The position numbers and the translations under genes were made by a program. From NCBI GenBank assembly GCA_036563645.1, contig DATCMA010000015.1, forward strand, positions 1-22,220: a stretch of 22,220 nucleotides of DNA. Reading direction: 5' to 3'. Shown here one piece after another: positions 1 through 8,358 of this stretch (position 1 is the stretch's first letter; each line of letters begins with the position of its first letter). The DNA is from DATCMA01 sp036563645. GTDB lineage: Bacteria; Actinomycetota; Actinomycetes; Mycobacteriales; Micromonosporaceae. The notes under the pieces are model-generated. The model did not search any database and was not told the DNA's origin. It saw nothing but the letters and a program-made list of their open reading frames with translations.

Positions 1-975
<975 letters not shown>

Positions 976-1032
976 GCCCTCGTGCTCCTCACGTGCCGTG
1001 CGCCATGGTGGCGGGGCCAGCGCCCGGACATC

Positions 1033-1048
1033 CAACGGACGTCCGTTG
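1033..1048. promoter_or_regulatory. Perfect 16-bp palindrome upstream of clpC (possible operator)
   Basis: CAACGGACGTCCGTTG reads the same on both strands. Two more symmetric pairs flank it after one mismatch on each side (1030-1031 with 1050-1051). It ends 58 bases above the clpC start. Size and symmetry fit a dimeric repressor such as a TetR-family protein; that assignment is inference. Confidence 0.45.
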
Positions 1049-1164
1049 CATCACTCTATCGCCGCAGACCGACTCTCCTCCTGCCCTGCCTTGCGGGTCG
1101 GATCCGGTCCGCGACCCTTAATCCAACTGTGCAAGCTGCAGGTCTGTTCCCCGAGCCTTACGGT

Positions 1165-1182
1165 CTACGCGCTGAGCGAAAT
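1165..1182 (-). promoter_or_regulatory. ClgR-like activator box upstream of clpC
   Basis: Read on the minus strand, ATTTCGCTCAGCGCGTAG agrees at 17 of 18 positions with the Corynebacterium ClgR consensus as I recall it (WNNWCGCYNANRGCGWWS); the only miss is the R before the second GCG. ClgR is an established activator of clp genes in actinobacteria. About 42 bases downstream is GATTAA (1118-1123), a possible -10. This would place the box near -62 from the inferred start. Confidence 0.45.
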
Positions 1183-1310
1183 CCGCGCCGGCGCGTCATC
1201 CGGCACGGCGGGGCATTGCGCCGAAGTCAAAGCAGAAAACAGCAGGGCCACACGAACGCGACAAACCCGACAGAAAGCGATTAAGCGCCAATTTTACCAT
1301 AAGAGTTAAG

Positions 1311-1350
1311 GGCACCAGGTACAGGGCGCTAGTGCCCAGTATCCGGTGCC
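1311..1350 (-). terminator. Stem-loop terminator after lsr2
   Basis: Two 17-base arms (1311-1327 and 1334-1350) pair at 14 positions around a six-base loop. The hairpin starts 29 bases beyond the lsr2 stop. On the transcript it is followed by a weakly T-rich stretch (CTTAACTCTTATGG) and not by a clean U-run. It probably separates lsr2 from clpC transcription. Confidence 0.55.
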
Positions 1351-1378
1351 CCACACGCTAGCGGTGGACGGGGTGCCC

Positions 1379-1729
1379 TCAGCGCCCCGCCCGGGCGTGG
1401 TACTCGTCGACAATCTCCTGGGGGATGCGGCCGCGGTCGGAGATCTTCTTGCCGGCCTTCTTCGCCCACTCACGGATCGCCTTGTTCTGCTCACGATCGG
1501 CAGCCGCGCTGCTGCGCCCGCGCGCCGCCCGACCGCCCACGACGACGCCCCCGCGACCAATCCGTGTTCCCGCGGCCACGTACGGCGCGAAAATGTTCCG
1601 CAATTTCTCAGCGTTCTTCGCTGAAAGGTCGATCTCGTACTGAACGCCATCAAGCGCAAACCTGACGGTCTCGTCTGCGTCGCCACCGTCCAGGTCGTCA
1701 ACCAGCTTGTGAATGATCTGCTTAGCCAC
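1379..1729 (-). CDS. lsr2: Nucleoid-associated protein Lsr2
   Basis: Actinobacterial H-NS analogue that bridges A+T-rich DNA and silences acquired or stress genes. The 116 residues match the family length. An N-terminal dimerisation domain (about 1-55: MAKQIIHKLVDDLDGG, then VRFALDGVQYEIDLS) is followed by a basic linker (about 55-75). The C-terminal DNA-binding domain has the AT-hook-like RGR at residues 99-101 within KKISDRGRIPQEIVDEY. The start is GTG, with AAAGGA about nine bases upstream. Its own promoter lies in the gap after lysS and a hairpin follows it, so it appears to be monocistronic. The order lysS-lsr2-clpC is that of M. tuberculosis (Rv3599c region to Rv3596c). Confidence 0.97.
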   Translation of the reverse strand: MAKQIIHKLVDDLDGGDADETVRFALDGVQYEIDLSAKNAEKLRNIFAPYVAAGTRIGRGGVVVGGRAARGRSSAAADREQNKAIREWAKKAGKKISDRGRIPQEIVDEYHARAGR

Positions 1730-1771
1730 GGGCCGTTATCCTTTCAAGCACAGTCGTCCTTAAACAAGGAA

Positions 1772-1802
1772 ACAATAACCCGAAAGCTGCGCTAGCCGTC
1801 AA
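1772..1802 (-). promoter_or_regulatory. Candidate lsr2 promoter
   Basis: On the minus strand TTGACG (1797-1802) is followed 19 bases later by TATTGT (1772-1777), or 18 bases later by TTATTG. This is a good -35 and an acceptable -10 for the housekeeping sigma factor. The start would be near 1764, giving a leader of about 35 bases before the GTG. It sits in the 86-base gap between lysS and lsr2. Confidence 0.5.
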
Positions 1803-1815
1803 TAGGACCGGCGAT

Positions 1816-3324
1816 CTACTCAGGCCGGACCAACGGGAACAGGATGGTTTCCCGAATACCAAGGCCAGTCAGCGCCATCAGCAGTCGGTCGATTCCCATT
1901 CCCATACCGCCACTCGGTGGCATTCCGTACTCCATGGCGCGCAAGAAGTCCTCATCGAGCTGCATCGCCTCGGCGTCGCCCTTCGCCGCCAGCCGCGATT
2001 GCTCGACGAGCCGCTCGCGCTGCAGCACCGGGTCCACCAGTTCGCTGTACGCGGTGGCCAGCTCCAAACCGAGAACATAGAGATCCCACTTCTCCGCCAA
2101 CCCCGGGGCTTCCCGATGGGGACGGGTCAATGGGCAGGTCTCGGCCGGATAGTCGCGCACAAAGGTGGGCTCGCGCAGTCCAGGGGCAACAAGCTTCTCA
2201 AAAAGCTCCTCGGCGAGCTTGCCCGGGCCCCACTTCGGGTCAATCGCGAGATTGTGCTTCTCCGCGTACTGGCGCAGGCGCGCCATGTCGGTCTCGACGG
2301 TGACTTCCTCACCCAACGCTTCGGAAAGCGCACCGTAGAGTGTCACCGAACGCCACTCGCCGCCGAGGTCGAGTTCCGTCCCGTCGACGTGAGTGACGAC
2401 GAGCGACCCGGTGGCCGCGAGCGCCGCCTCCTGCACCAGTTCGCGGGTGAGCACGGCCATCGAGTCATAGTCGCCATACGCCTGGTACGCCTCGAGCATC
2501 GCGAACTCGGGCGAGTGCGAGGAGTCGATGCCCTCATTACGGAAGTTCCGGTTGATCTCGAAGACGCGCTCGATACCGCCGACAACACATCGCTTGAGAA
2601 AAAGCTCCGGCGCGATTCGCAGATACAGATCGGTATCAAGCGCATTGCTGTGGGTCACGAATGGCCGAGCCGCGGCGCCCCCGTGGACGAGCTGCAACAT
2701 CGGGGTCTCCACCTCGAGGAAACCTCGACGGTGCAGCGAATCCCGCAACGAGCGCACCACGGCGGCGCGCGTGCGCACGGTTTGCCGGGCCTGCGGGCGC
2801 ACGATGAGGTCCACGTACCGCTGCCGGATGCGCGCCTCCTCGCTCAGGGGCTTATGCGCCACGGGAAGCGGGCGGAGCGCCTTCGCGGTGATCGCCCACG
2901 AATCCGCCAGGACGGACAGTTCCCCACGGCGGCTCGTAATGACCTCGCCGGTCACCCCAACGTGATCGCCGATATCGACCAGGCGCTTCCAGTCCGCCAG
3001 CCGTTCCGCCCCAACTCGGTCAAGGGAGAGCATCGCCTGGAGTTCAGTGCCGTCTCCCTCACGCAATGTGGCGAAACAGAGCTTCCCGGTATTCCGCAGG
3101 AAAATCACGCGGCCGGTCACGGACACCGTGTCACCGGTCGCGGTGTCGACCGGAAGATCGGCGTAGCGTTCGCGTATCTCGGCCAGACTCGCCGTGCGCG
3201 GGTAGCCGACCGGGTACGGATCGACGCCCTCCGCCAGCATTCGCGCGCGTTTCTCCCGGCGGACCCGCATCTGCTCGGGAAGGTCAGCGGTGTGGTCAGC
3301 GGGCACGGACGTCTGCTCGGTCAC
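1816..3324 (-). CDS. lysS: Lysyl-tRNA synthetase, class II
   Basis: Charges tRNA-Lys with lysine using ATP, in the cytoplasm. The 502-residue length is normal. An N-terminal OB-fold anticodon-binding domain (about 65-150, with VTGRVIFLRNTGKLCFATL) precedes the class II catalytic core. Motif 1 is around residues 201-215 (GFLEVETPML). Motif 2 is at 258-276 (NRNFRNEGIDSSHSPEF), where SSHSPEF replaces the RHNPEF of E. coli; I believe this is the common actinobacterial form. Motif 3 is at 473-487 (GMGMGIDRLLMALT). Translation starts at GTG (3322-3324) with GGAAG six bases upstream. The 117-base gap to coaX holds an inverted repeat, so lysS may have its own promoter, although I could not find a clear one. 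Confidence 0.96.
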   Translation of the reverse strand: MTEQTSVPADHTADLPEQMRVRREKRARMLAEGVDPYPVGYPRTASLAEIRERYADLPVDTATGDTVSVTGRVIFLRNTGKLCFATLREGDGTELQAMLSLDRVGAERLADWKRLVDIGDHVGVTGEVITSRRGELSVLADSWAITAKALRPLPVAHKPLSEEARIRQRYVDLIVRPQARQTVRTRAAVVRSLRDSLHRRGFLEVETPMLQLVHGGAAARPFVTHSNALDTDLYLRIAPELFLKRCVVGGIERVFEINRNFRNEGIDSSHSPEFAMLEAYQAYGDYDSMAVLTRELVQEAALAATGSLVVTHVDGTELDLGGEWRSVTLYGALSEALGEEVTVETDMARLRQYAEKHNLAIDPKWGPGKLAEELFEKLVAPGLREPTFVRDYPAETCPLTRPHREAPGLAEKWDLYVLGLELATAYSELVDPVLQRERLVEQSRLAAKGDAEAMQLDEDFLRAMEYGMPPSGGMGMGIDRLLMALTGLGIRETILFPLVRPE

Positions 3325-3374
3325 GTCAAACTTCCTCGGAATATTCGCATCAGGGTCGCGGCAAGCGTACTCAA

Positions 3375-3395
3375 CTGCTCAAGTCGAGTGAGCAG
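3375..3395. promoter_or_regulatory. 21-bp inverted repeat between coaX and lysS
   Basis: CTGCTCA and TGAGCAG are perfect inverted arms around a seven-base centre (AGTCGAG). The repeat lies 51 bases upstream of the lysS start and 46 beyond the coaX stop. No U-run follows on the minus strand, so an operator is as likely as a terminator. Confidence 0.35.
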
Positions 3396-3441
3396 ATAAC
3401 CACCGCAGCCTGCCCGGCATCCGTGACAACTGCGAATCGGT

Positions 3442-4200
3442 TTAAACGTTGCGCTCGTACACCAACCGCAGCCCAATCAACGTGATCATCGGCTCGTGGT
3501 GGGTGATCGTCCGGCATTCGTCGATCACCATCGGCGCGAGCCCACCGGTGGCGATGACCGCCTTCAGCTCACCGATCTCCTCGGCCATCCGTTCCACGAT
3601 CCGATCCACCTGACCGGCGACACCGTAGTACATCCCGGCTTGGAGGCACTCCACGGTGTTCTTGCCGATCACGGAACGAGGCCGCGCTGCCTCGACCTTG
3701 CGCAGCTGCGCCGCTCGCGTGGCGAGGGCGTCGAAGGACACCTCGATACCCGGGGCGAAGGCCCCACCGAGGAACTCACCGCGCGCACTCACTACATCGA
3801 AGTTCGTTGTAGTGCCAAAGTCAACCACAATCGACGGGCCACCGTAGAGCGTGTACGCGGCCAACGTGTTGACCACACGGTCCGCGCCCACCTCCTTGGG
3901 GTTGTCGATCGCGAGCTGCACCCCCGTCCGCACTCCGGGCTCGACGATGACGTGCGGGATGTCGCGGTAGTACCGGTTGAGCATGGTCCGCAGCGACCGC
4001 AAGGCAGCCGGCACGGTGGAGCAGGCCGACACCCCGGTGATCTTCACTTCGTCGCCGGCGAGCAGCCCGCGGAACATCAGCCCCAGCTCGTCCGCGGTCG
4101 ACCGGGCGTCGGTTTTCACACGCCAGGAATGGACCAGCTTGTCGCCGTCGAAGGTCGCCAGCACCGTATTGGTGTTACCGATATCGATACAGAGCAGCAC
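3442..4200 (-). CDS. coaX: Type III pantothenate kinase
   Basis: Phosphorylates pantothenate in the first step of coenzyme A synthesis; type III enzymes are not feedback-inhibited by CoA. The 252 residues carry the family signatures in order: DIGNTNT phosphate loop at residues 6-12, the pantothenate-site motif PKEVGADRVVN at 101-111, DFGTTTNFD at 127-135, and GGAFAPGI at 145-152. DFGTTTNFD departs slightly from the common DFGTATTFD, but this stretch varies in actinobacteria. It starts at GTG (4198-4200), four bases after the nadC stop, so translation is probably coupled. It is the last gene of the pan/nad operon and uses the product of PanC encoded upstream. Confidence 0.94.
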   Translation of the reverse strand: MLLCIDIGNTNTVLATFDGDKLVHSWRVKTDARSTADELGLMFRGLLAGDEVKITGVSACSTVPAALRSLRTMLNRYYRDIPHVIVEPGVRTGVQLAIDNPKEVGADRVVNTLAAYTLYGGPSIVVDFGTTTNFDVVSARGEFLGGAFAPGIEVSFDALATRAAQLRKVEAARPRSVIGKNTVECLQAGMYYGVAGQVDRIVERMAEEIGELKAVIATGGLAPMVIDECRTITHHEPMITLIGLRLVYERNV

Positions 4201-4204
4201 GGTG

Positions 4205-5131
4205 TCATCCCTTCAACGGACCCGGCACGGCGTGACCAGCGCCGGTCGGCCGAAGATCCAGAGCGATATCCACGATAGGCGAGGAGTGGGTCAAGGCTCC
4301 TACCGACAAGTAGTCGACGCCCGTCGCCGCGTACTCCGCCGCGACCGCCAGGGTGAGCCCACCCGTGGCCTCGAGCTCCGCCCGGTCCCCCACCGCGGCC
4401 ACCACCTCCCGCAGCTCGGCCGGGCTCATGTTGTCGCAGAGCAGGAAGTCCGCGCCCGCCTCGACCGCCTCCACCGCCTCGGCCACCGTCGTCACCTCGA
4501 CCTGGACCGGGATCTCCGGGAACGCCTGGCGGACCCGCTGGTACGCCGCGGTGATACTCCCCGCCGCGAGCTTGTGATTGTCCTTGATCATGGCCACGTC
4601 GTAGAGCCCCATGCGCTTGTTGACGCCGCCGCCCGCGCGTACCGCGTACTTCTCCAACACCCGCAGACCCGGCGTCGTCTTCCGGGTGTCGAGAATGCGT
4701 GCCTTGCTACCGGCGACCGCGTCCACCCACGCCCGGGTGTGCGTCGCGATCCCCGACATCCGGCTGATGAGGTTGAGCGCGGTGCGCTCCGCGGTGAGCA
4801 GCACCTGCGTTGGGCCCGTGACGGTGGCCAGCACGTCACCCCGCGCCACCCGAGCCCCGTCCGACACCCGTAGCGTCACGTCGACCCCGCCGCGGCCCTC
4901 GGCCGCCAGCTCGAACACCGCCGCCAACACCGGCAGCCCGGCCACGACGCCGTCGGCGCGCGCTACCACGTCCCCGGTGTCGACCTGCTCCGCCGGGATG
5001 GTCGCCAGACTCGTGACGTCCCGCCCCTCCGGTCCGAGGTCTTCGGCGAGCGCGGTCCGCACGATGCGCTCGACCTCCGCCACCGGCAGCCCTGCCTCGG
5101 TCAGCGCCCGCGCCGTCGCTGGTGTCACCAC
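4205..5131 (-). CDS. nadC: Nicotinate-nucleotide pyrophosphorylase (quinolinate phosphoribosyltransferase)
   Basis: Converts quinolinate and PRPP to nicotinate mononucleotide with loss of CO2, the third step of de novo NAD synthesis. The protein has 308 residues. Signature segments are ERTALNLISRMSGIAT (115-130), LDTRKTTPGLR (147-157), the glycine-rich KYAVRAGGGVNKRMGLYD (161-178), MIKDNH (181-186), ELEATGGL near 255 and VDYLSVGALTHS near 275. It starts with GTG (5129-5131), and its first seven bases overlap the end of nadB, so the two are translationally coupled. nadA, whose product acts between NadB and NadC, is absent here and must lie elsewhere. Confidence 0.96.
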   Translation of the reverse strand: MVTPATARALTEAGLPVAEVERIVRTALAEDLGPEGRDVTSLATIPAEQVDTGDVVARADGVVAGLPVLAAVFELAAEGRGGVDVTLRVSDGARVARGDVLATVTGPTQVLLTAERTALNLISRMSGIATHTRAWVDAVAGSKARILDTRKTTPGLRVLEKYAVRAGGGVNKRMGLYDVAMIKDNHKLAAGSITAAYQRVRQAFPEIPVQVEVTTVAEAVEAVEAGADFLLCDNMSPAELREVVAAVGDRAELEATGGLTLAVAAEYAATGVDYLSVGALTHSSPIVDIALDLRPTGAGHAVPGPLKG

Positions 5132-6837
5132 AGGCCCTCCCAGGTCAACCGCACCGCCCCCGTCGGCGCGATGTCACTCACCACATGCCCCAACCACCGG
5201 TCGTCGACGGTGGGGAAGTCGTCCCGCCAGTGACAGCCCCGGGTCTCCTCGCGGGCGTACGCGGCCGCCACGAGCGCCGCGGCGACCGTGAGCAGGTTCG
5301 CCGCCTCCCAGCTCTCGGTGCGCGGCGCGGCCCGCCGCTCGCCGAGCCGAGTCAGCACCTCCGCGGTCTGCGTGAGGGTCTCCGCAGACCGGAGCACACC
5401 CGCGCCCCGCGTCATCGCCCGCTGCAACTCGGGACGAATCTCCGGCGCGATCGCCCACCCCGCCTCCGACTCGTCCCAGCCCACCGGGTCCGCCAGCGGC
5501 GGGAGGTCCCGGGCGATGTCCTCGGCGATGCGCCGGGAGAAGACCAGCCCTTCCAACAGGGAGTTGCTCGCCAACCGGTTCGCCCCGTGCACCCCGGTGC
5601 ACGCGACCTCGCCGCAGGCGTACAGGCCCGGAATTGAGCTGCGTCCGCGCAGATCGGTGCGGACCCCGCCGGAGGCGTAGTGAGCGGCCGGAGCAACCGG
5701 GATCGGATCAGTGGCCGGGTCCACGCCGATCGCCCGGCAGGACGCCACGATCGTGGGGAACCGCCGCTCCAAGAATTCACGGCCGAGGTGCCGCGCGTCG
5801 AGGTACACGTGGTCGGTGCCCTCGGCGAGCATCACGCTGTGGATGCCCTTGGCGACGACGTCCCGCGGCGCGAGCTCCGCCAGCGGGTGTCGGCCGACCA
5901 TAAACCGTTTGCCGTCACCGTCGACGAGGTAGGCGCCCTCACCGCGCAGCGCCTCCGACACCAGCGGCTGCTGCGCCCGAGCCGGACCGGCCCCCTTGGG
6001 CACCACCAGCGCGGTCGGGTGGAACTGCACGAACTCGACGTCGGTCACCGCCGCGCCGGCCCGCAAGGCCAGCGCCACCCCGTCGCCGGTGGACACCACC
6101 GGGTTGGTCGTCGAGGCGAACACCTGCCCCAACCCCCCGGTGGCGAGCACCACCGCCCGCGCCAGAATCGCCCCGACCCCGTCCTCGCTGCCCTCCCCGA
6201 GGACGTGCAGGGTCACCCCACACGCCCGCCCGTCGGCGGCGCGCAACAGGTCGAGCACGAGCGCGTGCTCGACCAACCGAATCCACGGGTCGCGGCGGAC
6301 CGCGGCGTGCAACGCCCGCTGCACCTCGGCGCCGGTCGCGTCCCCACCGGCGTGCACGATCCGGTTGGCCCGGTGCCCTCCCTCGCGGGTGAGCATCAAC
6401 GACCCGTCGGGGTTGCGGTCGAACTCCGCGCCCAGGCGCATCAGCTCCCGCACGCGGGCCGGCCCTTCCTGGACCAGCGCCCGCACCGCCGCCGGATTAC
6501 ACAGCCCCACTCCGGCAATCTCCGTGTCGGCGGCGTGCGCCTCCGGGCTGTCCATGGGGTCGAGGACGGCGGCGATCCCTCCCTGCGCCCATCGCGTCGA
6601 CCCGTCGTCGATCTTGACCTTCGTGACGACAGTGACGTGGAGCCCGGCTTCGCGAAGGTGCAGCGCGGCGGTCAACCCCGCGATGCCACTCCCGACGACG
6701 ACCACGTCCGTGGTCTCCGCCCATCCCGGCGCGGGAGCAGCCAACCGGCGGGGCAACACGGGCAGCTCTGGTCGGCTTAGGTGCATTGGATCAGTCAACC
6801 GCGCCTTTCCCGGTGTGACGCGCACGGGGGCGCGCAT
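5125..6837 (-). CDS. nadB: L-aspartate oxidase
   Basis: FAD enzyme oxidising L-aspartate to iminoaspartate, the first step of de novo NAD synthesis. The 570 residues show the FAD-binding VVGSGIAG (48-54), TRWAQGGIAA (81-90), REGGH (151-155), EALRGEG with the expected active-site Arg at 298, AAHYASGG with the active-site His at 386, and GANRLASNSLLEG with Arg at 421. These match E. coli R290, H351 and R386. The start is uncertain. The ATG at 6837 has AGGGGA touching it, which is too close for a good ribosome site. A TTG at 6798 has AAAGG five bases upstream, and an ATG lies at 6786. The upstream lipoprotein gene ends nine bases before 6837. Confidence 0.95.
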   Translation of the reverse strand: MRAPVRVTPGKARLTDPMHLSRPELPVLPRRLAAPAPGWAETTDVVVVGSGIAGLTAALHLREAGLHVTVVTKVKIDDGSTRWAQGGIAAVLDPMDSPEAHAADTEIAGVGLCNPAAVRALVQEGPARVRELMRLGAEFDRNPDGSLMLTREGGHRANRIVHAGGDATGAEVQRALHAAVRRDPWIRLVEHALVLDLLRAADGRACGVTLHVLGEGSEDGVGAILARAVVLATGGLGQVFASTTNPVVSTGDGVALALRAGAAVTDVEFVQFHPTALVVPKGAGPARAQQPLVSEALRGEGAYLVDGDGKRFMVGRHPLAELAPRDVVAKGIHSVMLAEGTDHVYLDARHLGREFLERRFPTIVASCRAIGVDPATDPIPVAPAAHYASGGVRTDLRGRSSIPGLYACGEVACTGVHGANRLASNSLLEGLVFSRRIAEDIARDLPPLADPVGWDESEAGWAIAPEIRPELQRAMTRGAGVLRSAETLTQTAEVLTRLGERRAAPRTESWEAANLLTVAAALVAAAYAREETRGCHWRDDFPTVDDRWLGHVVSDIAPTGAVRLTWEGLW

Positions 6838-6846
6838 TCCCCTTCG

Positions 6847-7761
6847 TCACTCGTCGTACTGAATCGGCATGCTCTCGGGGCCAGCGCCCTTGAGGGACGA
6901 GCTGACCGTCCGTCCGCTCAGCCAGAGGTAGCACCGAACGCCGCGATTACCGGCCTCCCAATCACTGCTCGCGCCGGGCAGCGAGATCACGCCGGTCCGG
7001 TAGACGAGGTTCCCGTCGTCCGGAAGGCCGACGTACCGCGCGATCACACGGCGACAGGACGTGTGAAAACGGTCCCAGTCCGCGTCTCTCCTCGGGTAGG
7101 AGACATCCGCGTCCGCGGTCCACACCCCGGCGAACTCCGCATTGTGTGGCTTACGGCAGTCCGTCGGGGTCATCGTGTCGATCGCGTTGTCTCTGCCCAG
7201 CTTGACCGTGTAGCAGCCGAGACGCAGCGGAGAAGACGCCTCCTTCAAGGCATCCCGCAGGCTCGCCGAGCGCGTCGCGGTGTCCCCGTTGTCCTCGACG
7301 TTGGTCACCTCGGTGACATCGCACCGAAACCAGCGCGCGCCGCCCGCCCACGCCTGCTCAGACGGCAGCGCCACCCCCATCCACAGCCGCGCGGTCCGCC
7401 ACGCGCCTCCGACGTACTCCTCGGTCTTGGCGTCGCACTCGGCGTACGCCTGGCGGAACTCCGCGGACCCGGGGCGCGGCGGGCTGCTCCGTGAGGCGGC
7501 CTTGCCTTCGAACTTCCCGACGTGCACCGTCTCCACGCGGTGGTTCTCGGAGCAGTCCACGGGGTCGAACGCGGACAGGTACGCGGTGTCGGCGAAGTCC
7601 GCCGCGTAACACGTGCCCGAGGGCGGGGTAAACGACGTCGGTGAGGGCAGCGCCGCCCAGTCGTCGAGGAGATCGCCGTCCACCCCGGCGGGTTTCCCAC
7701 ATCCCGCCAGCATCAGGGCGGCCGCACCGCCCACTGCCACGGCGGTCAGTACCCGACGCAT
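6847..7761 (-). CDS. Septum-formation-family lipoprotein with two repeats
   Basis: Predicted exported lipoprotein of 304 residues: a basic start, a hydrophobic stretch and the lipobox LMLAGC with the acylated cysteine at 21. The mature part has two similar halves, each with an early Cys and a DC..(N)H..E segment: first GTCYAAD and DCSENHRVETVHV, ending WFRCDVT; then LGCYTVK and DCRKPHNAEFAGVW, ending RGVRCYLWL. This cysteine pattern resembles the Septum_form domain family of actinobacterial exported proteins, whose biochemical role I do not know. The ATG has GGGAGGG four bases upstream. It lies inside the pan/nad operon, nine bases from nadB, which is an odd place for an envelope protein. Family assignment is moderate; function is unknown. 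Confidence 0.75.
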   Translation of the reverse strand: MRRVLTAVAVGGAAALMLAGCGKPAGVDGDLLDDWAALPSPTSFTPPSGTCYAADFADTAYLSAFDPVDCSENHRVETVHVGKFEGKAASRSSPPRPGSAEFRQAYAECDAKTEEYVGGAWRTARLWMGVALPSEQAWAGGARWFRCDVTEVTNVEDNGDTATRSASLRDALKEASSPLRLGCYTVKLGRDNAIDTMTPTDCRKPHNAEFAGVWTADADVSYPRRDADWDRFHTSCRRVIARYVGLPDDGNLVYRTGVISLPGASSDWEAGNRGVRCYLWLSGRTVSSSLKGAGPESMPIQYDE

Positions 7762-7876
7762 GCGTCCCTCCCAGGCACACCGGACTCCGGACGGCCGAGC
7801 ATATACGGCGGGCGATGCATGGATGGAGCCCGATCCGTGCGCCGCGCGCCCACGGCTGGCCGTGTTCCTGCGGGTC

Positions 7877-8302
7877 CTAGGCGACCGCGCTGAACTCGGC
7901 GCGCACCGGGTTCCCGGCCGTCCCCGGCGCCGCCCCGGCCGCGTCGCTGTCCAGGTGAATCACCCGGTTGGCGGAGTCCACGTGCACGATCCGGGGCTCG
8001 TAGGACCGCGCTTCTTCCTCGGTCATCTGGGCGTACGAGATGAGGATCACCAGGTCACCCGGGTGTACCAGGTGAGCGGCGGCGCCGTTGATGCCGATCA
8101 CTCCGCTGCCCCGCTCCCCCGGAATGACGTACGTCTCCAGTCGCGCGCCGTTGGTGACGTCGACGATCGCGACCTGCTCACCGGGGAGCAGATCGGCGGC
8201 GTCCATCAGGTCACGGTCGACGGTGACCGACCCGACGTAGTGCAGGTTGGCCTGGGTCACGGTCGCCCGATGGATCTTGGACTTGAGCATGGTGCGGAGC
8301 AT
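7877..8302 (-). CDS. panD: Aspartate 1-decarboxylase (pyruvoyl enzyme precursor)
   Basis: Decarboxylates L-aspartate to beta-alanine for pantothenate synthesis. The 141-residue precursor begins MLRTMLKSKIHRATVTQANL and carries the self-cleavage site Y22-V-G24-S25, where Ser25 becomes the pyruvoyl group. The motif NGARLETYVIPGERGSG and the segment GINGAAAHLVHPGDLVILISYAQM are typical. The last 25 or so residues are an Ala/Gly-rich tail, as in other actinobacterial PanD proteins. The ATG at 8300-8302 has AAAGGA about six bases upstream. It follows panC by 56 bases in the same operon. Confidence 0.97.
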   Translation of the reverse strand: MLRTMLKSKIHRATVTQANLHYVGSVTVDRDLMDAADLLPGEQVAIVDVTNGARLETYVIPGERGSGVIGINGAAAHLVHPGDLVILISYAQMTEEEARSYEPRIVHVDSANRVIHLDSDAAGAAPGTAGNPVRAEFSAVA

Positions 8303-8358
8303 GGAATTCCTTTCCCATCCGTCGAAGTCAGTCGGGGCGCGGCGGCCACGCCGCGGGA

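Larger units (their letters stand above)
976..1378. other. Intergenic region between lsr2 and clpC
   Basis: This 403-base gap has no convincing gene; open frames crossing it lack ribosome sites and family similarity. It holds the lsr2 terminator hairpin (1311-1350), a rather A+T-rich stretch (about 1215-1310), a ClgR-like box (1165-1182) and a 16-base perfect palindrome (1033-1048). It is best read as the control region of clpC plus the 3' end of lsr2. Confidence 0.6.

Noticed and set aside
1999..3399. 466-codon open frame on the plus strand opposite lysS
   Set aside because: Antisense to a complete, motif-bearing lysyl-tRNA synthetase; the translation has no family features and is typical of high-GC shadow frames.
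5680..6780. 366-codon plus-strand frame opposite nadB
   Set aside because: His/Arg/Pro-rich shadow of a complete L-aspartate oxidase; no ribosome site or domain.
7851..7864. Small hairpin (CACGG-CTGG-CCGTG) after panD
   Set aside because: Stem of only five pairs and no U-run; too weak to call a terminator in GC-rich DNA.
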